From assembly GCA_005880985.1 (NCBI GenBank), contig VBIQ01000007.1, forward strand, positions 124,001-188,000: a stretch of 64,000 bases of DNA. Direction: 5' to 3'. How positions within the stretch are numbered: the first letter of the stretch is position 1; each line of letters starts with the position of its first letter. The notes under the pieces were generated by a model, which searched no databases, was not told the DNA's origin, and saw nothing but the letters and a program-made list of their open reading frames with translations. Made by a program: the position numbers and the translations under genes. Below are positions 24,573 to 33,287 of the stretch, piece by piece. This DNA comes from Chloroflexota bacterium. Lineage in GTDB: Bacteria; Chloroflexota; Dormibacteria; Aeolococcales; Aeolococcaceae.

Positions 24573-24980
24573 TCACCCGGGGAGCAGCGAGAGCCGCAGG
24601 CTGCGCCGGGGGTTATCGCGATTGAGGTCGACGAGGACAACGCGCTGCCAGGTGCCCAGTCCCAGGCGGCCGGCCCGGACGGGGATGCTGGCCGACGGCG
24701 AGATGAACACCGGCAGCAGGTGGTCGGCGCCATGCCCGGTCGAGCCGTGGCGGTGGCGGTACCGGTCGTCGCGGGGGAGCAGGCGCTCCAGCGCCGCCAC
24801 GATGTCCTCCTCCGAGCCGCTTCCCGTCTCCATCAATGCCACCCCGGCGGTGGCGTGCGGTGCGAAGACGTTGAGCACTCCGTCGGCAACGCCGGCCTCG
24901 GCGACGAACCTCTCCACCGCGTCGGTGACGTCGACGACCTGGGCGCGCGAGGTGTCGACGGCCAGGTCGCGGTGGATCAT
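24573..24980 (-). CDS. yjbQ: YjbQ/UPF0047 family protein
   Basis: The 135-residue protein matches the YjbQ family: GVLNVFAPHATAGVALMETG, the DDRYRHRHGSTGHGADHLLPV metal site and ISPSASIPVRAGRLGLGTWQRVVLVDLN. Members show weak thiamine-phosphate synthase activity in vitro, but the physiological role is uncertain. The conserved His residues (APHAT, HRH, GHGADH) are the probable metal ligands. ATG 24980 overlaps the upstream lipoprotein stop (ATGA). It is the last gene of a minus-strand run from pyrF, with coupling overlaps at nearly every junction. Confidence 0.9.
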   Translation of the reverse strand: MIHRDLAVDTSRAQVVDVTDAVERFVAEAGVADGVLNVFAPHATAGVALMETGSGSEEDIVAALERLLPRDDRYRHRHGSTGHGADHLLPVFISPSASIPVRAGRLGLGTWQRVVLVDLNRDNPRRSLRLSLLPG

Positions 24981-25816
24981 CCCGGCGTCGGCGCCGGCGT
25001 CGCGCCCGGCGGAGCCGGCGTCTGCGGCGGCGGGAAGATCACCGAATTGTAGAAGTCGGAGAACACGGCCGCGTCGGTGTCGGCGTCGTAGTTCAGCTCC
25101 AGCCGAAGCGCCCGCCCCGGGTCGATCACCAGCCGGATCTGGATCAGGTGCGACAGCTGCGCCGGTGCGCCGGGGCTCGCTGCCGGGACCGCGCCGGTGC
25201 GGTTGTAGCGTCGCAGCACGCCGGTGACCCCGAAGACCTCCACGCTTCGCGACTCCACCAGCGAATACCCGGCTCGTCCGGGTGGGCCGATGGCGTCGAG
25301 GTTGGCACCCTGGGTGACCACGATGCTCTGCGACCCGGACGCGGGCGTGAAGGCGACCGACGGAGACCCGGCGGTGTCGTTGAAGGTCCATCCCTCCGGA
25401 TAGAGGGCGCTCAGGCCGCGCCCCTGGGACTGGTAGAGGGTGAGGTGCCGCGGGCTGGTCAGCGTCGGGTCCGAGAGGATCCAACCCTCTGTCGTCTCCC
25501 CCTTGACCTTGTACCAGCCGCCACCGGTGTGGCTCACCCCTTCCACGGTCAGCACGGTGCCCTGGGCGGCGCTGGCGGCGACGGCCGCGGTGGTGGCCGG
25601 CTGCGCGCGGATGTTGATGCCAAGCGGCGCCAGAACCGTGCGGATGCCGCTGGCCGCCTCGGTCCTCGCGCTGCTGCTCGAGCTCGCCGAGCCGCCACTG
25701 TGGGTGGCGCCGCTCGCCGGCGGCGGATTGGTGGCAACCCCGGCGGGTGGGCTGGAGCCACCGCACCCGGTCGCCAGCAGGGCGGCGACGGCGACCGCGC
25801 CGGCGGCGACCCTCAT
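24977..25816 (-). CDS. Lipoprotein with SH3-like domain
   Basis: The 279-residue protein starts with a lipoprotein-type signal (VAAGAVAVAALLATGC, lipidated Cys near residue 19), followed by a Ser/Pro-rich low-complexity linker. A bacterial SH3-like domain spans about residues 60-120 (LGINIRAQPATTAAVAASAAQGTVLTVEG ... GGWYKVKGETTEGWILSDPT). The C-terminal domain of some 150 residues (LSALYPEGWTFND ... IQIRLVIDPGRALRLELNYDADTDAAVFSDFYNSVIF) resembles PsbP/DUF1795-like folds that contain a YPxGW motif. SH3-like domains often bind cell wall. It is coupled by ATGA to the deacetylase gene upstream and to yjbQ downstream. The function is unknown. Confidence 0.78.
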   Translation of the reverse strand: MRVAAGAVAVAALLATGCGGSSPPAGVATNPPPASGATHSGGSASSSSSARTEAASGIRTVLAPLGINIRAQPATTAAVAASAAQGTVLTVEGVSHTGGGWYKVKGETTEGWILSDPTLTSPRHLTLYQSQGRGLSALYPEGWTFNDTAGSPSVAFTPASGSQSIVVTQGANLDAIGPPGRAGYSLVESRSVEVFGVTGVLRRYNRTGAVPAASPGAPAQLSHLIQIRLVIDPGRALRLELNYDADTDAAVFSDFYNSVIFPPPQTPAPPGATPAPTPG

Positions 25817-26757
25817 CGCCCGGCGAGGACGTGGAGCGAGGCCCCCACCGACCCCGCCAGCGCCCCGAGGTCGTAGCCCCCCTCGAGCAGCCAGACGCTG
25901 CGGCCGGCGGCGTGCTCGCCGGCGACGGCCTCGAGGCGCGTCGCCACCGCGCGGTAGGTGTCCTCGGTCAGGCACAGCTGCGCCAGCGGGTCGGCCTGGT
26001 GGGCGTCGTAACCGGCGCTGACCACAACCAGCTCCGGACGGTGAGTGTGCACCGCCGCGACCACGACCTCGTCGAAGGCTGCCAGCCACTGGTCCCCATC
26101 GGTGTACGGAGACACCGGAACGTTGACGGTGGCGCCGGCCCCTCTCCCCTCCCCCGTCTCGGCGGCGCGCCCCGTTCCCGGATACAGCGGCCACTGGTGC
26201 AGCGAGCAGTAGAGCACAGAGGGGTCGTCGTAGAAGACGTCCTGGGTGCCGTTGCCGTGATGCACGTCGATGTCGACGATGGCGACCCTCTCGAGCCCAT
26301 GCAGGCGCTGCGCCGCCCGAGCCGCCACCGCGGCGTTGTTGAACAGGCAGAAGCCCATCGCCTGAGCGCGAGTGGCGTGGTGGCCGGGTGGGCGGACCAG
26401 GCCGAACGCGGTTCGACTCCCACCCCCGCACACCGTGTCCACCGCGGCCACCGCCGCGCCGGCGGCACGAATGGCGACGTCGTACGACCGGGGCGTGCAG
26501 TAGGTGTCGGCGTCGATCCAGCCGCCGCCGCTCTGGGCGGCACGCTCCACGCTGCGCAGGTGCCCATCGGTGTGCACCGCATGCAGCAGGTCGAGGTCGA
26601 CATCGGCCGCCGGAGCCGATGGAAGCGAGCGCAGCACGGGGTCGGCCAGCACCCTGTCGGTGATCGCCCGCAGCCGCTGCGCCGACTCGGGGTGGCCGGG
26701 GAAGTCATGGAGCAGAAAGCTGTCGTCGACGATCAGGCTGACCGGCGTGCCGCTCAT
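25813..26757 (-). CDS. Histone-deacetylase-family amidohydrolase
   Basis: The 314-residue protein is a zinc-dependent HDAC/acetoin-utilisation/acetylpolyamine amidohydrolase-family enzyme. Signatures are FPGHPESAQRLRAI, FGLVRPPGHHATRAQAMGFC (catalytic His pair), VAIVDIDVHHGNGTQDVFY (zinc Asp and His), SLHQWPLYPGTG, SAGYDAHQADPLA (zinc Asp) and LEGGYDLGAL. All metal and catalytic residues are present. The substrate may be an acetylated protein, polyamine or small amide. ATG 26757 overlaps the stop of the LOR/SDH-type gene, so I prefer it to ATG 26766. Coupling to an ornithine-related gene makes an acetylpolyamine substrate thinkable, but this is inference. Confidence 0.9.
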   Translation of the reverse strand: MSGTPVSLIVDDSFLLHDFPGHPESAQRLRAITDRVLADPVLRSLPSAPAADVDLDLLHAVHTDGHLRSVERAAQSGGGWIDADTYCTPRSYDVAIRAAGAAVAAVDTVCGGGSRTAFGLVRPPGHHATRAQAMGFCLFNNAAVAARAAQRLHGLERVAIVDIDVHHGNGTQDVFYDDPSVLYCSLHQWPLYPGTGRAAETGEGRGAGATVNVPVSPYTDGDQWLAAFDEVVVAAVHTHRPELVVVSAGYDAHQADPLAQLCLTEDTYRAVATRLEAVAGEHAAGRSVWLLEGGYDLGALAGSVGASLHVLAGR

Positions 26758-27959
26758 GCCAGGCACTCTGCCAGCTCACGCAGGAAGGACTCGACGTCGG
26801 TGACCAGGCCCAGGGTCTGGGAGGAACCACGATCGGCCAGCTTGGTCACCACCGCCGGGTTGATGTCGACGCAGACGGTCTTCACCACGGCGGGAAGCAG
26901 GTTGCCGGTGGCGATGGCATGGAGCATGGTGGCGCACATGATGCACAGCTCCACCCCGTGGAGCGCCCGGCGCATCTGCCGCTGCGCCTCGATCATGTCG
27001 GTGATCACCTCGGGGATGGGGCCGTCGTCACGCACCGAGCCCGCCAGCACTACCTCGACGTCGTGGCGCACGCACTCGTACATCACCCCGGCGCGCAGCT
27101 GCCCCGATTGCACCGCCCGCCGCAGGCCTCCGGCGGCCCGGATCCGGTTGATGGCGCGGATGTGATGGGCGTGACCGGCGTCGATCGGAAGGCCGCTCTC
27201 GAGGTTGATCCCCAGCGAGGTGCCGAAGAACTGGGCCTCGACGTCGTGGGCCGCCAGGGCGTTGCCGGCCAGGAGGACGTCGATGTGCCCTCCGGCGATC
27301 AGCCGCGAGAGGTGGACGCCGGCGCCGGTGTGGATGATCGCCGGCCCTGCGACCATGCAGATGCGGCCGCCTCGCCGGTGGATCTGGCGCATCGCGTCGG
27401 CGAGCTCGCGGATGACCAGGTGCTTGGGCTTCTCGGCGCTGACGGTGCTGGTCATGAAACCGAAGACGTCCATGCTGCGGGCCCGCTCCACCGGGGCGAT
27501 CTTGATGCCCTGGTGTCCCACCACCACCGCCTCGCCGGCACGCACCTCGGTGACCGCGACACAGCGTGCCCGCGAGTCGCCGACGATGATGGCGCAGTCC
27601 ATCTCGATGTCCTCGACCTCGACCCAGCGGTCGCCGAGCAGCACGCTGGTGGGCTGGTTGCTGGTGCTGTAGAAGGCATCGGGGAAGATCCCGTCGGCGG
27701 GGGCGGGCTCGGTCGTCGCCGCCGCCGACGCCACCAGCACCGCGCCCTGCTGCTGGCAGGCGGCGACGATCTCGGCCAGACGGCCCTCGTCGTCGTGGCT
27801 CAGCGCGATGCGGGTGTACGAGGGCTCGTCCTTGCTCTGACCGACCCGGAACTCCTCGACGTGAAACGAGCCGCCGATGTCCATGATCACGTCGAAGATG
27901 CGCGGCAGCATCATGCTGTCGATGATGTGTCCGCTCAGCTCGATGGTCGAGGTGGGCAC
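26754..27959 (-). CDS. LOR/SDH-domain protein, archaeal-type ornithine cyclodeaminase-like (TIGR00300 family)
   Basis: The sequence resembles the TIGR00300 family, whose archaeal members include an ornithine cyclodeaminase and whose cyanobacterial relatives form the C-terminal half of AgrE/ArgZ. Typical stretches are IELSGHIIDSMMLPRIFDVIMDIGGSFHVEEFRVG, DAFYSTSNQPTSV, VVVGHQGIKI, MVAGPAIIHTGAGVHLSRLI, DVLLAGNALAAHDVE and GTSLGINLESG (a nucleotide-binding region). GTG 27959 gives 401 residues and a 19-base gap to pyrF; a longer frame adds an Arg-rich leader that looks spurious. If the assignment holds, it converts ornithine to proline with NAD. It is coupled to the HDAC-like gene. Confidence 0.75.
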   Translation of the reverse strand: MPTSTIELSGHIIDSMMLPRIFDVIMDIGGSFHVEEFRVGQSKDEPSYTRIALSHDDEGRLAEIVAACQQQGAVLVASAAATTEPAPADGIFPDAFYSTSNQPTSVLLGDRWVEVEDIEMDCAIIVGDSRARCVAVTEVRAGEAVVVGHQGIKIAPVERARSMDVFGFMTSTVSAEKPKHLVIRELADAMRQIHRRGGRICMVAGPAIIHTGAGVHLSRLIAGGHIDVLLAGNALAAHDVEAQFFGTSLGINLESGLPIDAGHAHHIRAINRIRAAGGLRRAVQSGQLRAGVMYECVRHDVEVVLAGSVRDDGPIPEVITDMIEAQRQMRRALHGVELCIMCATMLHAIATGNLLPAVVKTVCVDINPAVVTKLADRGSSQTLGLVTDVESFLRELAECLA

Positions 27960-27978
27960 GGCGCCGGCCGTCGGGCGG

Positions 27979-28782
27979 CTAGCCGCGCCAGCCGGCGCGG
28001 ACCGCCATGCGCGCCGTCTCGATGCGATCGCGCAGCGCGGCCGCGGCTCCGGCATAGCCCTCGGGAGCGTTGGCGATTCCCCGGCCGACGTTGATCAGCA
28101 GCCCGGCGCCCTCCTGGTCGAGGCCGGCGGCGACCGCCCCCTCCAGAGAACCGCCCTGGGCGCCGACGCCGGGGATCAACAGCGGGGTATCAGGAGTGCG
28201 CGAACGGATGGCGGCGATGGCATCGACGGCGGTCGCCCCGACGACGAACCCGACCGCACCGCCCGGGTCCCAGCGAATCCCGAGGTCGGCGATGCGGAGG
28301 TAGAGGGCCTCGCCCGATGCCAGCGGCTGGTCGAGCAGGTCGGCGGCGCCCGGATTGCTGGTGCGGGTGAGCAGGAAGGCGCCGCGGCCGTCGCGGGCGA
28401 GGAACGGGGCCACCGCATCGTGTCCCATCAGCGGATTGACGGTCACCGCGTCGGCGCCGATGACGTCGAAGGCAGCCCGCGCGTAGGCCTGCGCGCTAGT
28501 GCCGATGTCGCCGCGCTTGGCGTCGAGGATGAGCAGCCGATCAGAGGGCACGTAGTTGCGGATGCGCTCGAGAACGATGAGCCCGGTGGCACCGAACTGC
28601 TCGAAGTACGCGGCGTTGGCTTTCACCGCGCAGGCCAGCGGCAGGGTTGCGGTGAGCACGTCGAGGCAGAAGCGCTCGGCGGCCGCGGCCGACGGGTGGT
28701 CGCGAGGGTCGGGGTCGAGACCGACACAGAGCAGTGAGTTGGTCCGGGCAGCAGCCTCGGCGCACCGCTTGGCGAAGTTCAC
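27979..28782 (-). CDS. pyrF: Orotidine 5'-phosphate decarboxylase
   Basis: PyrF makes UMP from OMP. This is the longer bacterial type (about 270 residues) as in mycobacteria. Motifs: LLCVGLDPDP near the N-terminus, CAVKANAAYFEQFG, LILDAKRGDIGTSAQAYA (catalytic D-x-K-x2-D) near residue 88, VNPLMGHDAVAPFL and the phosphate loop LLIPGVGAQGGSLEG ... LINVGRGI. Length is 267 residues. It lies three bases downstream of the small zinc-ribbon gene and 19 bases upstream of the LOR/SDH-type gene, so it is probably the second gene of a long minus-strand operon. No other pyrimidine genes are nearby. Confidence 0.95.
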   Translation of the reverse strand: MNFAKRCAEAAARTNSLLCVGLDPDPRDHPSAAAAERFCLDVLTATLPLACAVKANAAYFEQFGATGLIVLERIRNYVPSDRLLILDAKRGDIGTSAQAYARAAFDVIGADAVTVNPLMGHDAVAPFLARDGRGAFLLTRTSNPGAADLLDQPLASGEALYLRIADLGIRWDPGGAVGFVVGATAVDAIAAIRSRTPDTPLLIPGVGAQGGSLEGAVAAGLDQEGAGLLINVGRGIANAPEGYAGAAAALRDRIETARMAVRAGWRG

Positions 28783-28785
28783 GCG

Positions 28786-28983
28786 CTACCAGACTTCGCG
28801 GGAGGTGCTCGGCTGAATCGCTCCCTGGTCGACGCGCGGCGCGTAGGGCGTCTCGACCCGCTCCTTCTCGGTTGACTGGCAGATCGGGCAGATCCGCGCG
28901 ATGTGGCCGTCGAGGATGACTCCGGCGAGCCGGTAGATCGGCGTGGAGCGGCCGCAGTTGTCGCAGGGGGCATGGACAGACAT
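28786..28983 (-). CDS. Small zinc-ribbon protein
   Basis: The 65-residue protein has two Cys pairs, CDNC (residue 7) and CPIC (residue 32), separated by a short strand region (YRLAGVILDGHIARI), which suggests a single zinc ribbon. The C-terminal half is charged and unstructured. I know no function. It lies three bases before pyrF and is likely co-transcribed. Small ribbons of this kind may bind RNA or protein. tRNA-Pro follows on the upstream side. Confidence 0.68.
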   Translation of the reverse strand: MSVHAPCDNCGRSTPIYRLAGVILDGHIARICPICQSTEKERVETPYAPRVDQGAIQPSTSREVW

Positions 28984-29025
28984 GGTCGTCCGCGATTCTA
29001 CGGCGATCAGCCGCGGCGTGAAGCG

Positions 29026-29099
29026 TCGGGGAGCGCGGACTCGAACCGCGGACCCCTGGTCCCCCAGACCAGTACTCTAACCACCTGAGCTACTCCCCG
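29026..29099 (-). tRNA. tRNA-Pro (anticodon GGG)
   Basis: Read on the minus strand, the cloverleaf is complete: acceptor CGGGGAG/CTCCCCG, D-arm GCTC..GAGT, anticodon arm CTGGT-CTGGGGG-ACCAG with anticodon GGG, T-arm CGCGG-TTCGAGT-CCGCG, discriminator A. CCA is not encoded. It reads CCC and CCT codons. Confidence 0.95.
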
Positions 29100-29145
29100 A
29101 CGGAGCTCCGCGCCCCCACTCTAGCAGCCCTTCCAGATGCTCATC

Positions 29146-30185
29146 TCAGGGCGCCAGCGCGCCGCCGAACGGCGTGAGTCCGAACTCGTCGAGCTCGTCG
29201 CGCGCTCCACGCCGCATCAGGTCGGCCACCGCCTGGGCCACCGGCTTGCCGTCGAAGAGGACGGCGCAGACCTCGTTGACGATCGGCATCTCGACCCCAT
29301 ACTGCGCCGCCAGCGAGCGCGCCGCGGCGGCGGCGTTGACTCCCTCGGCGACCATGAACATTCCCGCGGTCGCCTCGACCAGCGTCTTGCCGTGGCCGAT
29401 CGCCTCGCCCAGGCGGCGGTTGCGCGAGTGGGGGCTCATGCAGGTGACCACGCAGTCGCCGAGCCCGGTCAGTCCCGCGAAGGTCAGCGGTCGGGCACCG
29501 GCGCGGACGCCGAGCCGGGCCATCTCGGCGAGGCCGCGGGTGATCACCGCCGCCTTGCCGTTGTCGCCGGCGCCGGCGCCGTCGCCGATGCCGGCGGCGA
29601 TGGCGACGACGTTCTTCAGCGCGCCGCCGTACTCGACTCCGGTCAGGTCGTCGTTGCTGTAGACGCGCAGTTGCGAGCCGGTGCAGCAGTCGCGGACCAC
29701 CGCCGCGGTCGCCGGATCGCCGCTGGCCACCACGGTCGCGGCGGGAAGGCCGCGCGCGATCTCGGGCGCGATGTTCGGTCCGCTGAGCGCCGCGACGCGC
29801 GCCTCCGACCCGGTGCCGAGCACCTCGGCGAGCACCCGGCTCATGGTCGCGCCGGTGCCGGCCTCGAAGCCCTTGGCGGCGCTGACCACCACGCTCTCCG
29901 CCTCGAGACTCGCGATGCAGCGCTGCGCCGTGACCCGCAGCCCGTGGGTCGGCACCGCGAGGATCACCACCCGGGCGCCGCGCAGCGCCTGGGAGAGCTC
30001 GTCGGTGGCGGCGATGTCGGGATGCAGCTGGAGCCCCGGCATGTAGGCGGGATTGCGCCGCCAGTCGGCGATCTGCCGCACCACCGCCGGGTCCCGCCCC
30101 CACAGCCGCACCTCGCGCCCCGCGACCGCCAGGGTCTGGGCCAGGGCCGTGCCCCACGACCCCGCCCCCACCACCGCGATCGCGG

Positions 30186-30189
<4 letters not shown>
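29146..30189 (-). CDS. gpsA: Glycerol-3-phosphate dehydrogenase [NAD(P)+]
   Basis: GpsA reduces dihydroxyacetone phosphate to sn-glycerol-3-phosphate for phospholipid synthesis. GTG 30189 overlaps the der stop (GTGA) and gives 347 residues. The Rossmann motif AIAVVGAGSWGTALAQTLA opens the protein. AVPTHGLR, SAAKGFE, SGPNIAPEIARGLPAA and the catalytic Lys region VEYGGALKNVVAIAAGIGDG follow, then GLTGLGDCVVTCMSPHSRNR and a C-terminus with EGVNAAAAARSLAAQYGVEMPIVNEV. A der-gpsA pairing is common in bacteria. A possible partner in the window is pgsA, which uses the product. Confidence 0.95.
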
Positions 30190-31610
<1,421 letters not shown>

Positions 31611-31625
31611 GGCGGTGAGGCGGAA

Positions 31626-32063
31626 CTACGCGGCGGGTGCGGCGGCGTCGATGCGCAGGCCGCGCTCGGTCAGCTCGCCACCGGAGTCGGGCAGGCTGTA
31701 GGCGCGCAGGTCGACGGCGACGCCGGCAGCGACCGCGACGATCAGGTAGGCGTAGTCGGGCCAGGCACGTTCGCTGTCGAGCGGCGACGGCCGCGCCGGA
31801 TGATCGGGATGGCTGTGCCAGAAACCGACGACATCGAGACCGGCGCCGCGAGCGCGGCGCTCGGCGAGCACGATGGCGGCGGGATCGAGCTCGTAGCGGT
31901 CACGGGAGCGATCGCCCACCAGGTTGCGGCCAGATGTGACCTCAACCACCGACACGCTCCCGTCCTCCACCGTGCCGACCAGCACGCCGCACCCCTCGTC
32001 GGGATAGGCGGTGGCGGCGAGCCGGCGCAGCGTCGTCGCGGCGCCACCGCTGAGCACCACCAC
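31626..32063 (-). CDS. JAMM/MPN+ metalloprotease (Mec-like)
   Basis: The 145-residue protein is a single JAMM domain: the catalytic Glu is in [10 protein letters not shown] near residue 23, and the zinc site [21 protein letters not shown] (H-x-H-x7-S-x2-D pattern) lies near 83. GTG 32063 is five bases after the cysM stop. In Mycobacterium the JAMM protease Mec releases cysteine from the sulfur-carrier adduct CysO-Cys made by CysM, and mec and cysM are neighbours there as well. The pairing here suggests the same job, but no CysO-like carrier ending in Gly-Gly is in the window. Alternatives are other small JAMM peptidases. Confidence 0.86.
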   Translation of the reverse strand: MVVLSGGAATTLRRLAATAYPDEGCGVLVGTVEDGSVSVVEVTSGRNLVGDRSRDRYELDPAAIVLAERRARGAGLDVVGFWHSHPDHPARPSPLDSERAWPDYAYLIVAVAAGVAVDLRAYSLPDSGGELTERGLRIDAAAPAA

Positions 32064-32068
32064 CGGGA

Positions 32069-33034
32069 TCAGCGCCCGCGACGCCGGTAGAGCCCCGAGC
32101 TGAGGTACCGGTCGCCGCCGTCGGCGCAGACGATGACGATCACCCCGGATCGCAGCCTTGTGGCGACCTCCCGCGCCGCCCAGAGCGCGGCCCCGCTGGA
32201 GTGTCCGGTGAGAATGCCCTCGGTGCGGGCCAGCTCACGGGCGACCGCATACGCCTCCTCGGTGGCGACGCCGATGTGCTCGTCGGCCAGGCTGGCGTCG
32301 TAGATGCCGGGGACGATCGACGAGTCCATGTGCTTGAGCCCCTCGAGTCCGTGCCAGGGACTGTCGGGCTCGACGCTGATGCACCGCACCGCGGGATTGA
32401 GCTCCTTGAGGCGGCGGGTGGTGCCGACAAAGGTGCCGCTGGTGCCCAGCCCGGCGATGAAGTGGGTGATGCGGCCCCCGGTCTGTTCCCAGATCTCGAG
32501 CCCGGTTCCGTCGTAGTGGGCCCGCCAGTTGTTGGGGTTGTTGTACTGGTCGGGCATGTAGTAGAGGTCGCGGTCCTCGTCACGCAGGCGCCGGGCCTCG
32601 AGGATGGCCCCGTCGCTGCCCTCGAGCGCGTCGCTGTAGATGATCTCGGCCCCATAGGCCTGGACCAGCTGCTTGCGCTCCTCGCTGACGTTGGTGGGCA
32701 TCACCAACCGGACGCGGTAGCCCTTGGCGGCGCCGATCATCGCGTAGGCGATCCCGGTGTTGCCGCTGGTGCTGTCGAGGATCACCTTGTCGGGGGTGAG
32801 CTCGCCGCTGCGTTCCGCTTCCTCGATCATCCGCAGGGCGGGACGATCCTTGACCGAACCGCCCGGGTTCATGAACTCCGCTTTCGCGTAGATCTCGAGG
32901 CCGGGGCGCTCGGCATCGAAGAGATGGATGCGCAGCAGCGGGGTGTTGCCGATGCGATCGGTGATGCGCTGGTCGCTGGCCCCCGCGTCGAGCACGGCGA
33001 GCCGGGAGTGCCGGGCGCCCGAGGGCTGGGCCAT
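32069..33034 (-). CDS. cysM: PLP-dependent cysteine synthase (CysM-like)
   Basis: The 321-residue enzyme of the cysteine synthase family has the PLP lysine in MNPGGSVKDRPALRMIEEAE near residue 60, the substrate loop STSGNTGIAYAMIGAAKGY, the PLP-phosphate loop IAGLGTSGTFVGT and GHSSGAALWAA. It makes cysteine from an activated serine and sulfide or a thiocarboxylated carrier. The downstream JAMM protease argues for the CysO-dependent O-phosphoserine type seen in mycobacteria; cystathionine beta-synthase-like enzymes are alternatives. ATG 33034 is the start. It is divergent from the MFS gene. Confidence 0.88.
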   Translation of the reverse strand: MAQPSGARHSRLAVLDAGASDQRITDRIGNTPLLRIHLFDAERPGLEIYAKAEFMNPGGSVKDRPALRMIEEAERSGELTPDKVILDSTSGNTGIAYAMIGAAKGYRVRLVMPTNVSEERKQLVQAYGAEIIYSDALEGSDGAILEARRLRDEDRDLYYMPDQYNNPNNWRAHYDGTGLEIWEQTGGRITHFIAGLGTSGTFVGTTRRLKELNPAVRCISVEPDSPWHGLEGLKHMDSSIVPGIYDASLADEHIGVATEEAYAVARELARTEGILTGHSSGAALWAAREVATRLRSGVIVIVCADGGDRYLSSGLYRRRGR

Positions 33035-33127
33035 GCACCGATTATGCCCACCGCCGGCCGCGCGGCGCCCTCACGCGCGGAGATGGTGGTGGTCGGGGCG
33101 GCGCGAACCGAGTACGCTACCGTCGCC

Positions 33128-33163
33128 ATGAGGCCGACCACGGTGCTACTGCTGCTCGCCTGA
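33128..33163 (+). CDS. Putative 11-residue leader peptide upstream of the MFS efflux gene
   Basis: ATG 33128 opens MRPTTVLLLLA and a stop, with four successive leucine codons just before the end. A -10-like TACGCT (33113-33118) would place the transcript start only about 7-10 bases further, so the ORF may be leaderless. Its last codons and stop are inside a perfect 7-bp hairpin. Small leucine-rich or arrest-type leader peptides before efflux genes often control them through ribosome stalling. This is a prediction from layout only. Confidence 0.45.
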   Translation: MRPTTVLLLLA

Positions 33164-33281
33164 CGAGCAGTGACCCGACCGGCCGGCGGGCCCGCCCCGC
33201 CGCTCGGGAGTCGCGCGCCTCGCCGGCGCGCTCAGTCACCGTCAACACCCCCGGAGAGGGCTCCGGGGACATCCCCAGGAG
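33152..33281 (+). promoter_or_regulatory. Structured leader (candidate attenuator/SD switch) of the MFS gene
   Basis: Hairpin 1: CTGCTCG (33152-33158) pairs with CGAGCAG (33164-33170). Hairpin 2: GCGCGCC (33213-33219) pairs with GGCGCGC (33225-33231). Hairpin 3: CCCCGGAG (33249-33256) pairs with CTCCGGGG (33261-33268). The right arm of hairpin 3 can instead pair with CCCC-A-GGAG (33273-33281), which contains the ribosome binding site AGGAG of the MFS gene. The two pairings exclude each other, giving open and closed states for translation. Confidence 0.5.
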
Positions 33282-33287
33282 TGCCGA

